Part shown: one piece after another, positions 45,332 to 53,174 of the stretch
How the letters are laid out: each line of letters starts with the position of its first letter
Numbering within the stretch: the stretch's first letter is position 1
Origin: CBDAPI01 sp964565865
GTDB lineage: Bacteria > Acidobacteriota > UBA6911 > RPQK01 > CBDAPI01
DNA length: 64,000 nt
Assembly (NCBI GenBank): GCA_964565865.1
Contig: CAZMGM010000003.1
Coordinates: 75,673-139,672, forward strand
Reading direction: 5' to 3'
Notes under the pieces: model-generated
Seen by the model: only the letters and a program-made list of their open reading frames with translations
Database searches by the model: none
Told to the model about the DNA's origin: nothing
Made by a program: the position numbers and the translations under genes

Positions 45332-45364
45332 GTTGATGCAAAGCGTTCCGTAACAACTTTTTTG
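45330..45364 (+). terminator. Possible terminator after scpB
   Basis: AAGTTG at the stop pairs with CAACTT 18 bases later, followed by a T-run (AACAACTTTTTTG). The stem is short and the loop long, so termination is only possible; it may instead allow read-through to rluB. Confidence 0.3.
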
Positions 45365-45530
45365 CTGTGGCTGTTGCGGGCCGTTTCCTCGTCGGCGCTT
45401 GTCAACGATTCTCAATTGTCGACTCTGTGGCTGCCCCCCAGAAAAGACCATCCATCTGCGATTCGAAGAGTTATTCCCAGAGTTCAGCGGTAGTATCTAT
45501 AATGAGTATTTCGAACTCGTCTCAAAGCCC

Positions 45531-45549
45531 TGACTTTCACCACGGGCTG
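45531..45549 (-). repeat. Solo terminal repeat of the MITE-like family
   Basis: GACTTTCACCACGGGCTGC is the exact reverse complement of GCAGCCCGTGGTGAAAGTC, the consensus end of the repeat family, and matches 18 consecutive bases of the left end of the 42.6-kb copy. It lies 25 bases before the rluB start, in the leader. No second end is recognisable between it and scpB. Confidence 0.65.
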
Positions 45550-45573
45550 CGAGCCCATGCTCCGTTCAGGCGA

Positions 45574-46293
45574 ATGGAAAGACTGCAGAAGATCATAGCG
45601 CGTGCAGGGGTGGCTTCCCGCCGTCAGGCGGAAGAGTTGATCCTTGCCGGAAAAGTCCGGGTCAACGGCCGGCGTGTCCATAAACTTGGGGTCTGCGCTG
45701 ATCCTCAACGGGACTACATCAAGCTTGATGGGAAGCTGATCCGGGCCCAGAGACTCGAGTACTATGCCCTCAACAAGCCGCGGAAAGTCCTCAGCTCGGT
45801 GCGAGATGACAAGGGGCGTAGGGTAGTCGTCGATTTGCTGAGCGCAAGGGTCCGCATCTATCCGGTCGGACGGCTTGACTACGACAGTGAAGGTCTCATG
45901 CTCTTGACCAATGACGGTGAGCTGAGTCGGCAGCTCACCAGGGCCGGCGGGGTAGAAAAACATTATCGAATCAAGGTGAGGGGGAAACCGTCCGGGAAAC
46001 ACCTGAATCTGTTACGACGGGGTATTCGACTGGTCGGGAAGCGGTTGGAGCCCTGCTCCATCAAAATCTTGAAAGAAGGGAACAACTCCTGGCTGGCCGT
46101 CAGCCTCAAGCAGGGTAAGAATCGACAGATTCGACGAATGTTCGGCCATATTCATCACCCAGTAATGCGCCTTCGGCGCGTCTCGATCGGATCTCTTAGC
46201 CTGGGTGGATTGAAACCGGGGGAATCCAGGAGATTGTCCACCAGGGAAGTCAGGAATCTGTACGGGGAGTCTTCTCTAAAGTATCGGTCTTGA
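45574..46293 (+). CDS. rluB: RsuA/RluB family pseudouridine synthase
   Basis: 239 residues. An S4 domain (MERLQKIIARAGVASRRQAEELILAGKVRVNG) precedes the catalytic domain with the Asp motif GRLDYDSEGLMLLTNDGEL and the KQGKNRQIRRMFGHI helix. RluB modifies 23S rRNA; RluE/RluF-type specificity cannot be excluded, but the scpAB context favours RluB. The ATG at 45574 is chosen because the S4 domain begins there; longer in-frame starts run through the repeat end. Its 3' end overlaps the convergent xdhC-like gene by 44 bases. Confidence 0.93.
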   Translation: MERLQKIIARAGVASRRQAEELILAGKVRVNGRRVHKLGVCADPQRDYIKLDGKLIRAQRLEYYALNKPRKVLSSVRDDKGRRVVVDLLSARVRIYPVGRLDYDSEGLMLLTNDGELSRQLTRAGGVEKHYRIKVRGKPSGKHLNLLRRGIRLVGKRLEPCSIKILKEGNNSWLAVSLKQGKNRQIRRMFGHIHHPVMRLRRVSIGSLSLGGLKPGESRRLSTREVRNLYGESSLKYRS

Positions 46294-47125
46294 CGCGGTT
46301 AAGATAGTTGTGGATGAACATTTGCTTAGGACTAAGTTGGTGTTCCCCTTTGCGGATGGCTATGAGTTCGGCTGCCACGCTAACCGCGATTTCTCCAGGA
46401 GTCTCGGAGCCGATGTCTACTCCGATGGGTGCGTACAGATGACCAAAGTGCTCGGGTGGGTAACCTTTCTCCAGAAGGTTGTCCACTAACAGCTTGATTT
46501 TTCGCCTGCTTCCGATCAGTCCAGTATATTGGACCTGCTGTGCAAGGGCTGTTTCCAAAGCCTGTTGATCGTGTTTGTGTCCGCGCGTGACGACCAGAAT
46601 AAAGCTGTCCGGCATCAGGTTTAAATCATCGAGATTTTGTTCAAAAGGGCGGGCTAGGCGTCGCTCCGCCCCGGGAAATCGGTCCTCGGTCACAAAGTCT
46701 TCCCGGTCGTCGATGACGGTGACACGGAAATCAACTCGGACGGTAAGCTGGCAGATTGCCTGGCCGACGTGTCCCGCTCCCAGAATGACCAGCTGATTTC
46801 TGGTCATGATCGGCTCGACGAAGATTTCAACTCGACCGCCGCAGACCAGGCCGTCTTCCTCCACATCTTCATCGGTCATCTGATAGTCGAGCATCTGTGT
46901 GCGGCCTGTTTCGATGACCTCCTCCGCCGCCTGCCAGACTTGAGCCTCCACACACCCTCCCCCGATGGATCCTACGGAAGTTCCGTCTCGTCGGATCAGC
47001 ATTTTGGCAGCATCCTTCCGAGGAGTACTCCCCGTACGGCGGACGATGGTTGCCAGGGCGGCCGGCTCTCCTCCTCGGCGGAGACGCACAATTTCTTCGT
47101 AAAGGTCGGTCTTCTTGCTCACCAT
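46250..47125 (-). CDS. XdhC/CoxI family protein
   Basis: 291 residues. The N-terminal XdhC/CoxI domain shows PAALATIVRRTGSTPRKDAAKML, VGSIGGGCVEAQVW and LVCGGRVEIFVEP; the C-terminal Rossmann domain has VILGAGHVGQAICQL and GLIGSRRK. XdhC proteins sulfurate the molybdenum cofactor and insert it into xanthine dehydrogenase-type enzymes. No molybdenum hydroxylase subunits are in the window, so its client lies elsewhere. The ATG at 47125 has AGGACAAGAG upstream. The C-terminal codons overlap the convergent rluB. Confidence 0.9.
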   Translation of the reverse strand: MVSKKTDLYEEIVRLRRGGEPAALATIVRRTGSTPRKDAAKMLIRRDGTSVGSIGGGCVEAQVWQAAEEVIETGRTQMLDYQMTDEDVEEDGLVCGGRVEIFVEPIMTRNQLVILGAGHVGQAICQLTVRVDFRVTVIDDREDFVTEDRFPGAERRLARPFEQNLDDLNLMPDSFILVVTRGHKHDQQALETALAQQVQYTGLIGSRRKIKLLVDNLLEKGYPPEHFGHLYAPIGVDIGSETPGEIAVSVAAELIAIRKGEHQLSPKQMFIHNYLNRVKTDTLEKTPRTDS

Positions 47126-47270
47126 CTCTTGTCCTGCTTCTTGCTTCCGGTAGAAGCAACTTCCTGGAGTGCGGAAAGCCGGCCTTCCATGCCTTGGAGT
47201 CCCCACTCCAAGTTCTACTCCCCAGGGGTTGCTCGTCAGCCGGTCCGGTTCACAACGACTAGCTCACAGA

Positions 47271-47308
47271 ACTAGCAGCCCGAGCGACTTCTGCAACGAA
47301 CTGCTAGT
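47271..47308. repeat. 38-bp mini-element with MITE-like ends
   Basis: ACTAGCAG and CTGCTAGT form 8-bp perfect inverted arms around a 22-base centre. Read on the minus strand, CTAGCAGTTCGTTGCAGAAG resembles the long copies' end CTAGCAGTCCGTGGTAAGAG. The first TAG is the stop codon of the AgcS gene. It may act as a transcript-end hairpin. Confidence 0.65.
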
Positions 47309-48761
47309 GTTTCACCTCCATGGGCTCGACTGCAACTGCTTGAAGGTCGTCAGCAGCATAAGCCTTGTGCGTTACTCTGGCCACCACACCACTGAGGAGA
47401 ATCAAGGCGATTAAGTTCGGAAATGCCATAGCGGCGTTGCAGATGTCTCCTATGTTTTTGACAATGGGGGCACTGGGTCCTGTGAAGAGCGTACCGGCAA
47501 AAAGCAGAATGACAAAGAGAGCTCGATACGGTTTAACAATCTTGATCCCGAACAAGTATTCGGCGCAAATTTGCCCGTAGTAGCTCCACCCGATGAGCGT
47601 GGTGAAACCAAATATGAGTGACGCTAACACGACGACATTCCCCCCCCAGCCGGAAATCGCGGAGGGCATTCCCCGGTTGAAGGCCTCGACGGTTAGATTA
47701 GAGTCCCCCAGCCCCTGGTCACCAGCCAGAAAAGTGGCTTGCTGATAAGCGCCGGATACGGTTATTGTGATCGCGGTCAGGGAACACACGACGATTGTAT
47801 CGATAAAGGTCCCCATCATTGCAATGCTTCCCTGGCGGACCGGGAACCTAGTTCTGGCTGCGCCGTGGGCAATCGCTGCGCTCCCCATGCCGGACTCGTT
47901 GGAGAGGATTCCCCGTGCCACGCCGAAGCGCATGGCCTGTTGAATCGAGATACCGACTGCACCTCCGAATACGGCTTTTGGACTGAACGCGGACTGGAGA
48001 ATCATCATGATGGCGGCGGGTACCTGAGTCAGATTGGTGAGAATGACGAGGAGTGCCCCGGCGAAATAAAATACGATCATTAACGGGACCAGTCGCTCCG
48101 CCACCGCGCCGATCCTCTTGATCCCTCCCAGAATTACGAGTCCGACTAGGAGACTGATCAAAACCCCCATCACCCACGGCTGTACACCCCACTGTTGCTC
48201 GGCGGCCAGGGCAATCTGCTGCGACTGGAACATATTGCCGGTTCCGAAAAGCGTTGCGATTCCTCCGCAGACAGCAAAAAAAACACCCAGAACGGTACCC
48301 AGCCGTCCTTGGATTCCATACTTGCAGTAATACATGGGACCGCCGGCCATGGTCCCGTCTTCCATTTTGACCCGGAACTGGATCGCCAGGACAGCCTCGG
48401 CATATTTGGTCGCCATTCCGACCACAGCAGTCAGCCACATCCAGAAGGCGGCCCCTGGTCCTCCAGTCGCGATGGCGGTGGCGACGCCGGCGATGTTGCC
48501 GTTCCCCACTGTTGCTGAGAGGGCGGTCATCAGCGACTGCACGGGGCTGATGTCTCCTTCCCCCTCTCCGGAGCTGCCCTTTCCCAGGGCTCCAGAAAGC
48601 ACTAGCCGCAAGGCCTTTCTAAAGTACCGAAACTGAACGAATCCCGTGATGATCGTTAGTAGGAGACCGGTTCCAAAAAGAAGAATCACCATTGGAGGCC
48701 CCCAGATCCAGTCGGAAACAGTCCCGGTCAGGGAAAGCAGAGTCTCGGTCAGGGAATCCAT
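47304..48761 (-). CDS. Sodium:alanine/glycine symporter (AGCS family)
   Basis: 485 residues with about ten to eleven membrane helices. Family motifs include MVILLFGTGLLLTIITGFVQFRYF, SALSATVGNGNIAGVATAIATGGPGAAFWMW (the substrate and sodium site region) and GILSNESGMGSAAIAHGAA. It imports alanine, glycine or serine with Na+. The ATG at 48761 has GGGAG upstream and is chosen over a TTG at 48773. It is the last gene of the minus-strand run from ilvB. Its stop codon lies in a mini-element of the window's repeat family. Confidence 0.94.
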   Translation of the reverse strand: MDSLTETLLSLTGTVSDWIWGPPMVILLFGTGLLLTIITGFVQFRYFRKALRLVLSGALGKGSSGEGEGDISPVQSLMTALSATVGNGNIAGVATAIATGGPGAAFWMWLTAVVGMATKYAEAVLAIQFRVKMEDGTMAGGPMYYCKYGIQGRLGTVLGVFFAVCGGIATLFGTGNMFQSQQIALAAEQQWGVQPWVMGVLISLLVGLVILGGIKRIGAVAERLVPLMIVFYFAGALLVILTNLTQVPAAIMMILQSAFSPKAVFGGAVGISIQQAMRFGVARGILSNESGMGSAAIAHGAARTRFPVRQGSIAMMGTFIDTIVVCSLTAITITVSGAYQQATFLAGDQGLGDSNLTVEAFNRGMPSAISGWGGNVVVLASLIFGFTTLIGWSYYGQICAEYLFGIKIVKPYRALFVILLFAGTLFTGPSAPIVKNIGDICNAAMAFPNLIALILLSGVVARVTHKAYAADDLQAVAVEPMEVKH

Positions 48762-48789
48762 GTCGTCTCCCAATGCCTGCCTGCGGCCT

Positions 48790-49803
48790 TTATTGGCGGT
48801 TTCTTCTTCGGAGGATGTAGGTTGGCTTGCCCTGGGACTCGTGGTAGGTACGGGCTATGAGCTCACACATGAGTCCCGAAAGGAACAGCTGTACTCCCAC
48901 CAGGAACAGGAAAACCGCCAGAAGGAGGAGGGGGTTTCGATGAGCTTTAACAGCTTCGAAAAACTTCTGATAGAGTGTTATCCCCGAGAGCAGGATCCCG
49001 ACCAGAAATGCAACCATTCCCAGACCCCCGAAGACATACATCGGCTTGGTGGAGTACCTGGCAAGAAACATGACGGTGAGCAGGTCGAGCGGTACTTTGA
49101 GGGTGCGCGCCAGGCCGTATTTCGATTGCCCGTGAGCTCGTGGCCGGTGGGCTACGGAGATTTCGGTGACCCGGGCGCCAGCCCAGACAGCATAGACGGG
49201 AATGAAGCGGTGCATTTCACCGTAAAGACGAAAATGAGCTGTGACGTCACGGCGGTAGCCCTTCAAGGTGCAGCCGTAATCGTGCAACTTCAAACCGCTA
49301 GAGTAACTGATGATCCAGTTAGCCGCCCGGGAGAGAAGAGTGCGCAGGAATGAGTCCCGGCGGGGGTTCCGCCAGCAGCTCACCATGTCGTAGCCCTCCT
49401 CCAGTTTGCTCAGTATTTTGGGAATGTCTGCCGGATCGTTTTGTAGATCGGCGTCCAATGGTATCAGGATTTTGCCTCGCGCCTGTTCGAACCCTGCCGC
49501 CATAGCGGCTGTCTGGCCGAAGTTTCGAACAAACTCGATAACCCGGACCCGAGTGTCCGATGTTTCCAGTTCTTTTAGGATCTGGAGGCTTCCATCCGTG
49601 CTGCCGTCGTCTACCATGAGAATCTCACAGGATTTATCCAGACGGCTCAGCGTGTGGACTAGACTCTCGTAGAGAGGGCGCAGGCTCTCTGCCTCGTTGA
49701 AGACCGGAATCAGGATCGAAAGGTCCAGGGTCGCCGGGGCAATGTGCCTCCTGGGCGCCGCTGGGGCAACAGGTTCTCCGGCGTCTTTCTTCATCTTGAG
49801 CAC
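48790..49803 (-). CDS. Family 2 polyprenyl-phosphate glycosyltransferase (DPM1/ArnC-like) with two C-terminal membrane helices
   Basis: 337 residues. GT-A domain with SILIPVFNEAESLRPL, MVDDGSTDGSL, LDADLQNDP (metal site) and the RAHGQSKYGLARTLKVPLDL motif typical of enzymes charging undecaprenyl phosphate; two membrane helices close the protein. It probably makes the lipid-linked sugar used by the adjacent GT39 protein, a pairing like ArnC/ArnT. The start is GTG at 49803 with an alternative ATG three codons later. Confidence 0.9.
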   Translation of the reverse strand: MLKMKKDAGEPVAPAAPRRHIAPATLDLSILIPVFNEAESLRPLYESLVHTLSRLDKSCEILMVDDGSTDGSLQILKELETSDTRVRVIEFVRNFGQTAAMAAGFEQARGKILIPLDADLQNDPADIPKILSKLEEGYDMVSCWRNPRRDSFLRTLLSRAANWIISYSSGLKLHDYGCTLKGYRRDVTAHFRLYGEMHRFIPVYAVWAGARVTEISVAHRPRAHGQSKYGLARTLKVPLDLLTVMFLARYSTKPMYVFGGLGMVAFLVGILLSGITLYQKFFEAVKAHRNPLLLLAVFLFLVGVQLFLSGLMCELIARTYHESQGKPTYILRRRNRQ

Positions 49804-49814
49804 CAGAGTATACC

Positions 49815-49890
49815 GTTGAAGGTCGACAGTTGACAGTGGACAGTTAGTGGTTGAGAGCTGGCCTTCTATTTTTAACTTTTAACTTTTAAC
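49815..49890. repeat. Degenerate 7-nt repeats at the end of the GT39 gene
   Basis: Left part GTTGAAGGTCGACAGTTGAC, then AGTGGACAGTTAGTGG; right part three TTTTAAC units in tandem (about 49869-49890). The right part codes the last residues (ELKVKS) and the TAA stop of the glycosyltransferase on the minus strand, so the repeat runs into the coding region. Confidence 0.65.
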
Positions 49891-51509
49891 TCTTCATTAC
49901 GTGGTGGCTGGTTGGAAACGAGAAACACTTGGCGGGTCCAGGACTCGGGACGTGTCCATCGACCGGACTGAACGATTTGAACGAAGGAGCGCAGGTTAGT
50001 GCTCAGTCGAGGGGACGAGCCTGCGATGTAAAAAGTCGTTCCCTGGCGCAAAAGCTTGCGAAGCTCGGATTCCTCAACGATGAGGTAAGTCCGTTGGTTT
50101 GAGGAAAGCGCTTCAACGGCTTCCTCCAGCTTGAAAAGTTGCAGGATGGGCTGATTTAAATAGAAGGCAAGGCTGGGGCTCGCCAATTTCCAGTAGCCCG
50201 CCCGGAAGGTTCCCTCTCTTTCACTTTCCAGTATTTCAATCTGACGGGCCAGCCGCCGAATTGGGCGAAGATCTTCCAGGGGGGCCGAGCAGAGGTGGAA
50301 GGCCAGCAGGAAAAACAGGCTCAAGGAAGCGGCGGAAGCTTTCCAGTAGCCACGCAGAACGAATACAGAAAAGCCGAATGCGGGAAGGGCAATCAGCCAC
50401 CAGACCGCTGCAGGTCCTGCCAGGATGGTCATTCCAGCAGCCAGACCCAGACTAATGGAAACGACGATGAAACCTGCAGAGAGGGCAGCAAGGCGTTCGA
50501 ACCGTGGCCCCTGGAAGTAACGGGCTAGCCACAGCGCAGCAGCTGGATAAACAGGCAGGATATAGTACTCCTGTTTATTGTGTGAGAAAGAAAAGACAGT
50601 CATCCAGGTCGCTATCCAGAGTCCCAGGAAGAGCATGGACTGCCTTGGTTGCTTGCCCATCTGTCCTCCGTTTCCCAGCAGCCACCAGAGCAGCGAGACT
50701 ACAAAAAACAGGGACCATGGGAAAAAATCACCCAGAAAGATCAGAGGATAGTAAAGCATTCCTCTTTGCGGTCCATACTCGAGAGATGTGTAGCGACCCA
50801 GATTCTCAACGAGGAAAAACTCGCTTACCGGCGCCCAGCCATACCGGATCCCCAGGACAATGAACCAGGAACCTGCCACCACCAGAAAAAGGAGAAGGGC
50901 CGGAGCCAGGTTTGGCGAAAGGAGCAGCTTCCTGCGACCGGAGATTCCCAGAAATACCGAGAAGATAGCGGGTACCAGGAGCACGAGAGGACCTTTCGTC
51001 AGAAAGGCTAGCGCCAGCAGCAAGGAGGCAGCATAAAGAAAAATGGGCCTGGTGGATCGAGACCACTGAAGGAGGAACACTAGAGTCCAAAGAAGAAGGG
51101 CCAGCAGGAGGACCTCGATGAGAGAGCGGCGGGAAAGCATCAGAAAACGAAAAGTCGTGGCCAGAATACCGGCAGCAAGCACTGCAATTCGAACCGAGAA
51201 GAGCTGTCTTCCAAGCTTCAGGACGGCCAGGACCGAGGCCAGTCCGCACACGGCAGTTAACAGACGCTCCCAGAACACGGACACTCCGAAGAGAGAGTAT
51301 AGAGAGGCCACCAGCCAATAGGAGAGAGGAGGTTTATTGAGGCGGGCTTGGCCGTTGAACCGGGGCACGACCCAGTCCGAAGTCGCTAGCATTTCCCTCG
51401 GTGTCTGGACGTAGAAGGCCTCGTTCGAGTCCCAGATGGAAGAAGTGTCAAGGGAAACGAAGAGCGGAAGTACAAAGACCGACAGCAGCAGCCAGAGTCT
51501 GAGATTCAT
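49872..51509 (-). CDS. Family 39 membrane glycosyltransferase (ArnT/PMT type)
   Basis: 545 residues with about eleven membrane helices. The first periplasmic loop has SLDTSSIWDSNEAFYVQTPREML, aligning with the D-E-x-x-Y/F motif of ArnT-type enzymes, and RFNGQARLNKPPLSYWLVASLYSLFG is the classic second segment. It moves a sugar from polyprenyl phosphate to lipid A, protein or polymer on the periplasmic side. The neighbouring DPM1/ArnC-like enzyme likely supplies the donor. The C-terminal six residues are encoded by a tandem repeat. Confidence 0.92.
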   Translation of the reverse strand: MNLRLWLLLSVFVLPLFVSLDTSSIWDSNEAFYVQTPREMLATSDWVVPRFNGQARLNKPPLSYWLVASLYSLFGVSVFWERLLTAVCGLASVLAVLKLGRQLFSVRIAVLAAGILATTFRFLMLSRRSLIEVLLLALLLWTLVFLLQWSRSTRPIFLYAASLLLALAFLTKGPLVLLVPAIFSVFLGISGRRKLLLSPNLAPALLLFLVVAGSWFIVLGIRYGWAPVSEFFLVENLGRYTSLEYGPQRGMLYYPLIFLGDFFPWSLFFVVSLLWWLLGNGGQMGKQPRQSMLFLGLWIATWMTVFSFSHNKQEYYILPVYPAAALWLARYFQGPRFERLAALSAGFIVVSISLGLAAGMTILAGPAAVWWLIALPAFGFSVFVLRGYWKASAASLSLFFLLAFHLCSAPLEDLRPIRRLARQIEILESEREGTFRAGYWKLASPSLAFYLNQPILQLFKLEEAVEALSSNQRTYLIVEESELRKLLRQGTTFYIAGSSPRLSTNLRSFVQIVQSGRWTRPESWTRQVFLVSNQPPRNEELKVKS

Positions 51510-51533
51510 GGTCGGTCCGCGGTGACCGGCGTT

Positions 51534-52562
51534 CTATTTTGAAACGGGTTCCTTTTCCGGAAGGATCTCAACCGGATCCAGAAAGCTCATTCGGCTCCGG
51601 AGTTGGCGCCCGACCTGCTCTATCAGGAGGCTTTGATCTTCTTGTCTCTGCAGCTGAAATCGAGGCTGACCTTCTTCGTTTTCCCTGATCCATTTTCGAG
51701 CAAAGGTGCCGTCTTGAACCTCGGCCAGAAGCTGTTTCATGGTATCTCGAACGTGGTTGTCAATTAGACGTGGGCCGCTTTCGTAGTCACCGTATTCAGC
51801 CGTTTCGCTTACCGAATAGCGCATGTAGCTGAGGCCTCCCCGGTACATCAGGTCAACAATCAGCTTCAGCTCGTGCAGGCATTCGAAATAGGCAACCTCG
51901 GGCTGGTATCCGGCTTCAACAAGAGTCTCAAAACCCGCCTTGACCAACTCGCTGACTCCGCCGCAAAGGACTGCCTGTTCACCAAAGAGATCGGTTTCCG
52001 TCTCTTCTTCAAAGGTGGTCTCAATGACTCCGGCTCGTGCGCAGCCCAGAGCGCTTGCGTAGGAGAGCGCAAGAGCCTGTGCCCCGCTACTAGCATCCTG
52101 GTGGATGGCGAGCAACGCGGGAGTCCCTTCGCCCGACAAGTAGGTCTCACGCACCCTGTGGCCGGGGCTCTTCGGAGCTACCATCGACACATCAAGCTCA
52201 GCCGGTGGGTCGATGGTTCCGTAACGGATGTTGAATCCGTGACTGAACATCAGAGTCTTGCCGTGCTCCAGGTGTGGAGCCACCTGCTCCCGGTAGATCG
52301 AAGGTTGAATCGTATCGGGGGCGAGCAGCATGATGACGTCACCCCACTCCGAGACCCGGGGCACAGACTGGACCTGAAGGCCATCCTTGTCCACCTGTTC
52401 CCGCGTACCGCTGTCGGGTTTGAGTCCAACCCGAACTTCAACTCCACTATCGCTCAGGTTGAGAGCGTGGGCATGTCCTTGAGACCCGTATCCAATGATT
52501 GCTACTTTGCGGGCCCGAATTAGACTCAGGTCTGCATCCGCCTCATAAAAAGTTTGCGCCAT
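51534..52562 (-). CDS. ilvC: Ketol-acid reductoisomerase (class I)
   Basis: 342 residues, the short class I form. Converts acetolactate or acetohydroxybutyrate to the dihydroxy acid with NADPH and Mg. Motifs: IIGYGSQGHAHALNLSDSG, the Mg ligands in ETDLFGEQAVLCGG, and YFECLHELKLIVDLMYRGGLSYMRYSVS. The specificity loop after the first motif (RVGLKPDSGT) fits NADPH use. AAGGAG precedes the ATG. It is the third gene of ilvBNC, 27 bases after ilvN. Confidence 0.96.
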   Translation of the reverse strand: MAQTFYEADADLSLIRARKVAIIGYGSQGHAHALNLSDSGVEVRVGLKPDSGTREQVDKDGLQVQSVPRVSEWGDVIMLLAPDTIQPSIYREQVAPHLEHGKTLMFSHGFNIRYGTIDPPAELDVSMVAPKSPGHRVRETYLSGEGTPALLAIHQDASSGAQALALSYASALGCARAGVIETTFEEETETDLFGEQAVLCGGVSELVKAGFETLVEAGYQPEVAYFECLHELKLIVDLMYRGGLSYMRYSVSETAEYGDYESGPRLIDNHVRDTMKQLLAEVQDGTFARKWIRENEEGQPRFQLQRQEDQSLLIEQVGRQLRSRMSFLDPVEILPEKEPVSK

Positions 52563-52589
52563 TTTCAGTTGACTCCTTGATATCCATTT

Positions 52590-53174
52590 TCAGTACAGGT
52601 TCTGAGCACGTTTGGACTCCGGCACATGAGCAGGGACAAACTGAGGATCTAGGGGGGGAGGTTCAGCTCCCCTGGTCATTGCCAGACGGCCTGTCCGACC
52701 GATCTCCACGATGCCAAACTGGCTGAGAACCTCAATCAATCCGTCAATCTTATTTGGGGTTCCAGTAATCTCGAAAACCAGCGCCTCCGTTCCCATGTCG
52801 ACGACCCGGGCCCGAAAGACCTCCGCTATCTGGAGCAGCTCTTTTCGAATTTCCGGGTTGGAGGAAACCTTAATAAGAGCCAGCTCCCGTTCGATAGTGG
52901 GTTTATCAGTCAGATTGACAACCCGCAGGACGTTGACAAGCTTGTACAGATTTGCCTCGAAGCGGCGTGCCGTGGTGTCCCCACCTCGCATGACAATGGT
53001 GAGACGCGAGACTCCGAAATGACTAGTGTTCCCGACGTTCAGAGACTCGATGTTGAAGCCCCTTCTTCTGAAAAGGGAAGCAATCCGGTTCAATACTCCC
53101 GGCTTGTCCTCCACATAGGCAACCAGGATTTGGGGGGGTATTCGGGGTGCGGCTACAGCGTCTTCTTCTACCAT
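52590..53174 (-). CDS. ilvN: Acetolactate synthase small (regulatory) subunit
   Basis: 194 residues. An N-terminal ACT domain (ILVAYVEDKPGVLNRIASLFRRRGFNIESLNVG) binds valine for feedback control; the C-terminal domain has EVFRARVVDMGTEALVFEITGTPNKIDGLIEVL. The ATG at 53174 has AGAGGAGA upstream and overlaps the ilvB end by seven bases; the open frame continues well upstream, but only as a shadow of ilvB. The tail of about 20 residues (after GRTGRLAMTRG) is longer than in E. coli IlvH. Also named ilvH. Confidence 0.95.
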   Translation of the reverse strand: MVEEDAVAAPRIPPQILVAYVEDKPGVLNRIASLFRRRGFNIESLNVGNTSHFGVSRLTIVMRGGDTTARRFEANLYKLVNVLRVVNLTDKPTIERELALIKVSSNPEIRKELLQIAEVFRARVVDMGTEALVFEITGTPNKIDGLIEVLSQFGIVEIGRTGRLAMTRGAEPPPLDPQFVPAHVPESKRAQNLY

